The notes under the pieces: generated by a model
Seen by the model: only the letters and a program-made list of their open reading frames with translations
What the model was told of the DNA's origin: nothing
Databases searched by the model: none
Position numbers and translations under genes: made by a program
Assembly (NCBI RefSeq): GCF_001014615.2
Contig: NZ_LBCQ02000008.1
Span: 248,001-312,000, forward strand
Source of the DNA: Aquamicrobium sp. LC103
GTDB lineage: Bacteria > Pseudomonadota > Alphaproteobacteria > Rhizobiales > Rhizobiaceae
DNA length: 64,000 nucleotides
Direction: 5' to 3'
Part shown: piece after piece, positions 61,245 through 64,000 of the stretch
How the letters are laid out: every line of letters begins with the position of its first letter
Numbering within the stretch: position 1 is the first letter of the stretch

Positions 61245-61251
61245 TCGCGCT

Positions 61252-61482
61252 CTACCAAGCACCGTAGAGCAGCATGATCGCACCGATGAGGATCAGCAAT
61301 ATTCCCGGCCAATTGTCCTTGAGGCCGAAGGCGCGGATGCCGCTTTGCCGGGGCTCGAGCGTGCGCGCCGCAGTGGGCGAAGAATGCGGCTCGCTCATGC
61401 GTCCGCGCCGCACCGCCGCGTTTGCGGTGTAAAGAACGCCGAGTATCACGAAAATTGCGCCTAGCCAGGTAATCCAGATCAT
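61252..61482 (-). CDS. Small two-helix membrane protein, hypothetical
   Basis: A 76-residue protein with two membrane helices: WITWLGAIFVILGVLYTANAA at the N-terminus and WPGILLILIGAIMLLYGAW at the C-terminus. A polar link between them carries several arginines. GGAGGTCGAA precedes the ATG at 61482. No family is recognised. Its stop is eight bases from the stop of the convergent DUF983 gene. Confidence 0.75.
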   Translation of the reverse strand: MIWITWLGAIFVILGVLYTANAAVRRGRMSEPHSSPTAARTLEPRQSGIRAFGLKDNWPGILLILIGAIMLLYGAW

Positions 61483-61574
61483 TTCGACCTCCGGCAGGAA
61501 CAACGTGCGCGGACGAGCGATGTTCCAGGGAGTCGCGTGAGGATCGGGAGCGACGGGACAAGGCCAGCTATTCG

Positions 61575-62171
61575 CTACCTGAAACGCGCCGTCAGCCTGC
61601 GTATCGGCTCGACCGCGCAAGCGAAATAGATATTCTCGGCGAGCGTCGTCATCATTCGTCCTGCCGTTCGGTCGGCGCGCAGTGCCGCCCATGCCGCCAG
61701 GCCGGCGACGGCGACGGCTCCCGCCATGTCGAGCGGGAAATGCACGCCGAGATAGATCCGCGACCAGGCGACCATCATACCGAGGATACCGAAGAACGCG
61801 AAATGCCGCCAATGGCCGAGTGCCGCCAGGGCGGCTGCATAGGTGAACATGACGAGGCCGTGATTGCTCGGGAATGACGGACTGGGGCGGTGCTCCATCA
61901 GCGTGTTGCCGACCGGAATCAGGAACGGGCGCTGCGACGGCATGACCGCGCCGATGAGATAGCTGGCCGAAAGCGCCAAGAGGAGCGCCGTCAGGAGCAT
62001 GATAGCCTGCCTTCGCACGGAGAAATCCCCGAAGACCCAGATGACGGCGAGATGGGCGGGAACCAGATAAATGACGAACTTCGCCAGCACGAAGGCGAGC
62101 CAGGCGACGCTGCCCCAGCTCCCGTCGCCGGCGTTGATGATCAGGAACAGCGCTCTATCGAAATCGTTCAT
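61575..62171 (-). CDS. PAP2-superfamily phosphatase (undecaprenyl-diphosphatase-like)
   Basis: A 198-residue membrane protein with about five helices. PAP2 motif 2 is PSFPSNHG and motif 3 is SRIYLGVHFPLDMAG, with the catalytic histidines. Motif 1 keeps only the RP of KX6RP (VMPSQRPF); the lysine is absent. Members remove phosphate from undecaprenyl diphosphate or lipid phosphates outside the membrane. The start at 62171 (MNDFDRALF) is used; 62189 is possible. The neighbouring L,D-transpeptidase fits an envelope function. Confidence 0.9.
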   Translation of the reverse strand: MNDFDRALFLIINAGDGSWGSVAWLAFVLAKFVIYLVPAHLAVIWVFGDFSVRRQAIMLLTALLLALSASYLIGAVMPSQRPFLIPVGNTLMEHRPSPSFPSNHGLVMFTYAAALAALGHWRHFAFFGILGMMVAWSRIYLGVHFPLDMAGAVAVAGLAAWAALRADRTAGRMMTTLAENIYFACAVEPIRRLTARFR

Positions 62172-62339
62172 GTCAAACCGTGGAATCATTAGCCGGTGCC
62201 AGCATTCCGACCGCAATGGCCTCAATATGGCGCTCACCGCAAATCTGCGTCGTTCGGCAAGGAAAGCCGCCCGGTGAATTGATCGCCGGCGTCCGCGAGC
62301 CCTTCGTTTGCCCCGCGTTCGCGGGTCGGCAACCATTCG

Positions 62340-62347
62340 TTAACCAT
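62340..62347 (+). promoter_or_regulatory. Candidate CtrA half-site
   Basis: TTAACCAT, an alphaproteobacterial CtrA half-site as I recall it, lies 48 bases before the L,D-transpeptidase start. Cell-cycle control of an envelope gene would be sensible. An eight-base match is weak alone. Confidence 0.3.
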
Positions 62348-62394
62348 AACCCCATAGGTCGGATTCCAGGAGCAACATCCGTCTCGGGGGAAAC

Positions 62395-63012
62395 ATGCCA
62401 ATTTCAAGACGTGCATTGATCATCGGACTGCCGCTGTTCGCGGCGGGCTGCGCCACCTCCGAGTACCAGACATCGCTGTTGAACTATGCGGCGCTACCGG
62501 ACGAGACCTTCCCGTTGAGGGCGGTGCCGCTGGAGCAGATCAAGCCCGAGCTTCGCCGCCAGGAAGTTGCGTTCGACGGGGATTACAGGCCGGGTACGGT
62601 CATCGTGAACACGCCGCTTCGGCGGCTCTACTACGTGGTCGGCAACGGTCGTGCGATGAGATACGGCATCGGCGTCGGCCGCGAGGGGCTCGCCCTTCGC
62701 GGCGACGCCACGGTTGGGAGAAAGGCGGAATGGCCAAGCTGGCGGCCGACCGACAACATGATCAGGCGGGAGCCGCGCAATCTCAAATATGCCGGCGGCG
62801 TTTCCGGCGGCCCGCACAACCCTTTGGGCGCGCGCGCCCTCTATCTCTATCGCGGCGGGCGCGACACGATGTTCCGCATTCACGGCACCAACCAGCCCAA
62901 CTCCATCGGCCTGGCGATGTCGAGCGGCTGCATCCGGATGCTCAACCACGATGTCATCGACCTCTACAACCGCGTTCCGGTCGGGGCGAGGGTGGTGGTC
63001 ATCCAGGCATGA
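62395..63012 (+). CDS. L,D-transpeptidase (YkuD/ErfK family) lipoprotein
   Basis: A 205-residue protein. A lipoprotein signal ends LFAAGC, so the mature protein is probably lipid-anchored. The YkuD domain has TVIVNTPLRRLYYVVGNGRAMRYGIGVGREG and the active site MFRIHGTNQPNSIGLAMSSGCIRM, with the nucleophilic cysteine in SSGCIRM. It forms 3-3 cross-links in peptidoglycan or attaches proteins to it. ATG 62395 follows GGGGGAA. Alphaproteobacteria carry many copies. Confidence 0.95.
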   Translation: MPISRRALIIGLPLFAAGCATSEYQTSLLNYAALPDETFPLRAVPLEQIKPELRRQEVAFDGDYRPGTVIVNTPLRRLYYVVGNGRAMRYGIGVGREGLALRGDATVGRKAEWPSWRPTDNMIRREPRNLKYAGGVSGGPHNPLGARALYLYRGGRDTMFRIHGTNQPNSIGLAMSSGCIRMLNHDVIDLYNRVPVGARVVVIQA

Positions 63013-63254
63013 CCGCCGGTACGTTCGGCCGCGCGCGATAGCCATGTTGCCGGTTTTCGTACGGGACAGGCGGATGCACGCATAGGTACCTCCTGCGCCG
63101 CCGCGATATTACCCACAATTGTCGGCCTTTGAAGGCTCTTATTAGCCGCTTGTTAAGCGCGGTCGGTTCAAGAAGTCGATACGTTCCAATGGGCGAGGGA
63201 CGTTCAAGGCGTCTGCAGCTTCTGCGTGCAGGCCAATCGAACCGACTTGGGGGT

Positions 63255-64000
63255 ATGGTCGTGAAGTTCTCGAATCTGAAGACATCGCGCAAGCTTGGCG
63301 TTGCGTTCTTCGCTGTCGTCGCCACCATCCTGGCGATGAGCGCGGCGATTTTGTGGAATCTGCAGGGTACGAAGCGTACGCAGGAGGAGCAGACGGTCGC
63401 GAGCCATGCCTTCACGCTGGTTCACGAGGTGGCGTACAGCCTGCTGCAGCAGGAGAACAGCTATCGCGGTTTCCTGCTGACCAATGACCAGCATTATGTG
63501 GAGCTGGTGAAGACGCATCGGAAGAAATTCGACGAGCAGGTCGCAGAGCTGCTGCAGCTGGAGAGCGGCGACACCGATTTCACGATGGACATCAGCGTCG
63601 CGACCGCCGCGATGGATGCCTGGTGGCAGGACATTTTCGAGCAGGGCCAGCGCCTTGCCGCCGATCCGATCTATCGTTTTCGGGCGGTCGAGATGGTCGG
63701 ACAGAACGGCCTCGCCGAAATGTACATGAACAGCATCGACGATGCCCTCGACACGGTGCAGGCCAAGCTCCAGGCGCAGATCGACGGAGCGCGGCAGGCT
63801 GCCGACGACGCGGTCAAGTTCAACGAAACCGTCCTTTACGTTGGTCTGGGGTTTTCGGTTTTGATCTCGCTTGGGCTTGGCTTTTTGCTGTCCCGGATGA
63901 TCGCGGCTCCGGTGACGGCGCTGACTGGGGTTATGGGGCGGCTTGCTGGGGGCGACAATTCGGTCGTTGTGCCGGCGGTTTTACGGCGCGACGAGATCGG
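63255..64000 (+). CDS. Methyl-accepting chemotaxis protein, N-terminal part (cut by window)
   Basis: The 248 visible residues comprise a first membrane helix (about 14-36, LGVAFFAVVATILAMSAAIL), a helical CHASE3-type periplasmic domain with EVAYSLLQQENSYRGFLLTN (about 58-77), a second helix (about 193-216, VLYVGLGFSVLISLGLGFLL), and the start of a HAMP domain (SRMIAAPVTALTGVMGRLAGGD). The signalling domain would lie beyond base 64000. This order is typical of Hyphomicrobiales chemoreceptors; a histidine kinase with CHASE3 is an alternative until the C-terminus is seen. ATG 63255 is used; a GTG at 63261 is also in frame. Confidence 0.85.
   Translation, partial: MVVKFSNLKTSRKLGVAFFAVVATILAMSAAILWNLQGTKRTQEEQTVASHAFTLVHEVAYSLLQQENSYRGFLLTNDQHYVELVKTHRKKFDEQVAELLQLESGDTDFTMDISVATAAMDAWWQDIFEQGQRLAADPIYRFRAVEMVGQNGLAEMYMNSIDDALDTVQAKLQAQIDGARQAADDAVKFNETVLYVGLGFSVLISLGLGFLLSRMIAAPVTALTGVMGRLAGGDNSVVVPAVLRRDEI

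Overview
The window is GC-rich, densely packed chromosomal-type or replicon-type DNA that reads as an alphaproteobacterium of the Hyphomicrobiales (Mesorhizobium, Aminobacter or Nitratireductor-like). The grounds are the base composition, many DppBCDF and TRAP uptake operons each with its own GntR or LysR regulator, an Irr-type iron control element, and a possible CtrA half-site. I see no tRNA, rRNA, CRISPR array, insertion sequence, phage gene or replication origin. About 56 protein genes are supported. Genus assignment is an inference.

Layout. 1-3238 (minus): a truncated GcvA-type LysR regulator, then an operon of periplasmic binding protein, SCO-type copper chaperone and di-heme cytochrome c peroxidase. 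3551-10122 (plus): a sulfonate/nitrate-type ABC transporter followed by TPR protein, amidohydrolase, FMN-dependent monooxygenase and nitroreductase. 10151-14727 (minus): a CoA-linked catabolic operon (acyl-CoA dehydrogenase, class III CoA transferase, mesaconyl-CoA-hydratase-like protein, MmgE/PrpD). 14845-17025: a LysR regulator divergent from a two-subunit thiamine-diphosphate decarboxylase of the sulfopyruvate/phosphonopyruvate type. 17231-26391: a GntR regulator with two winged-helix domains, divergent from an oligopeptide-type ABC operon that also encodes a C45 Ntn-hydrolase, an alpha/beta hydrolase and a cytoplasmic M23-like protein. 26437-33899 (minus): a GntR/TRAP operon with lyase, SDR, FAD-linked 2-hydroxyacid dehydrogenase and HpcH/HpaI aldolase. 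34101-35485: four small membrane proteins of unknown role. 35588-41456 (plus): a haem acquisition locus (ECF sigma factor, FecR-type anti-sigma factor, TonB-dependent receptor with signalling domain, haem oxygenase, DUF454 protein). 41489-54211 (minus): a 12.7 kb GntR-rhodanese-DppBC-SBP-DppDF-hydrolase-CoA ligase-CocE-AbgB-like operon. 54662-60484 (minus): another DppBCDF-SBP operon ending in a DUF1684 gene. 60816-64000: envelope genes (DUF983, small membrane protein, PAP2 phosphatase, L,D-transpeptidase) and the start of a chemoreceptor.

How it fits together. Most of the window is a run of import-and-degrade modules. Each pairs a high-affinity transporter with cytoplasmic hydrolases, lyases or CoA enzymes and a local regulator. 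The haem locus is the best-supported regulatory circuit: an Irr-like box lies before the sigma factor, and a near-identical 20-base promoter-like motif lies before both the receptor and the haem oxygenase. Four of the five transporter-operon binding-protein genes are followed by strong stem-loops before the next gene, which probably raises binding-protein output over permease output. The least familiar modules are the C45/M23-like peptide operon and the AbgB/CocE/CoA-ligase operon.
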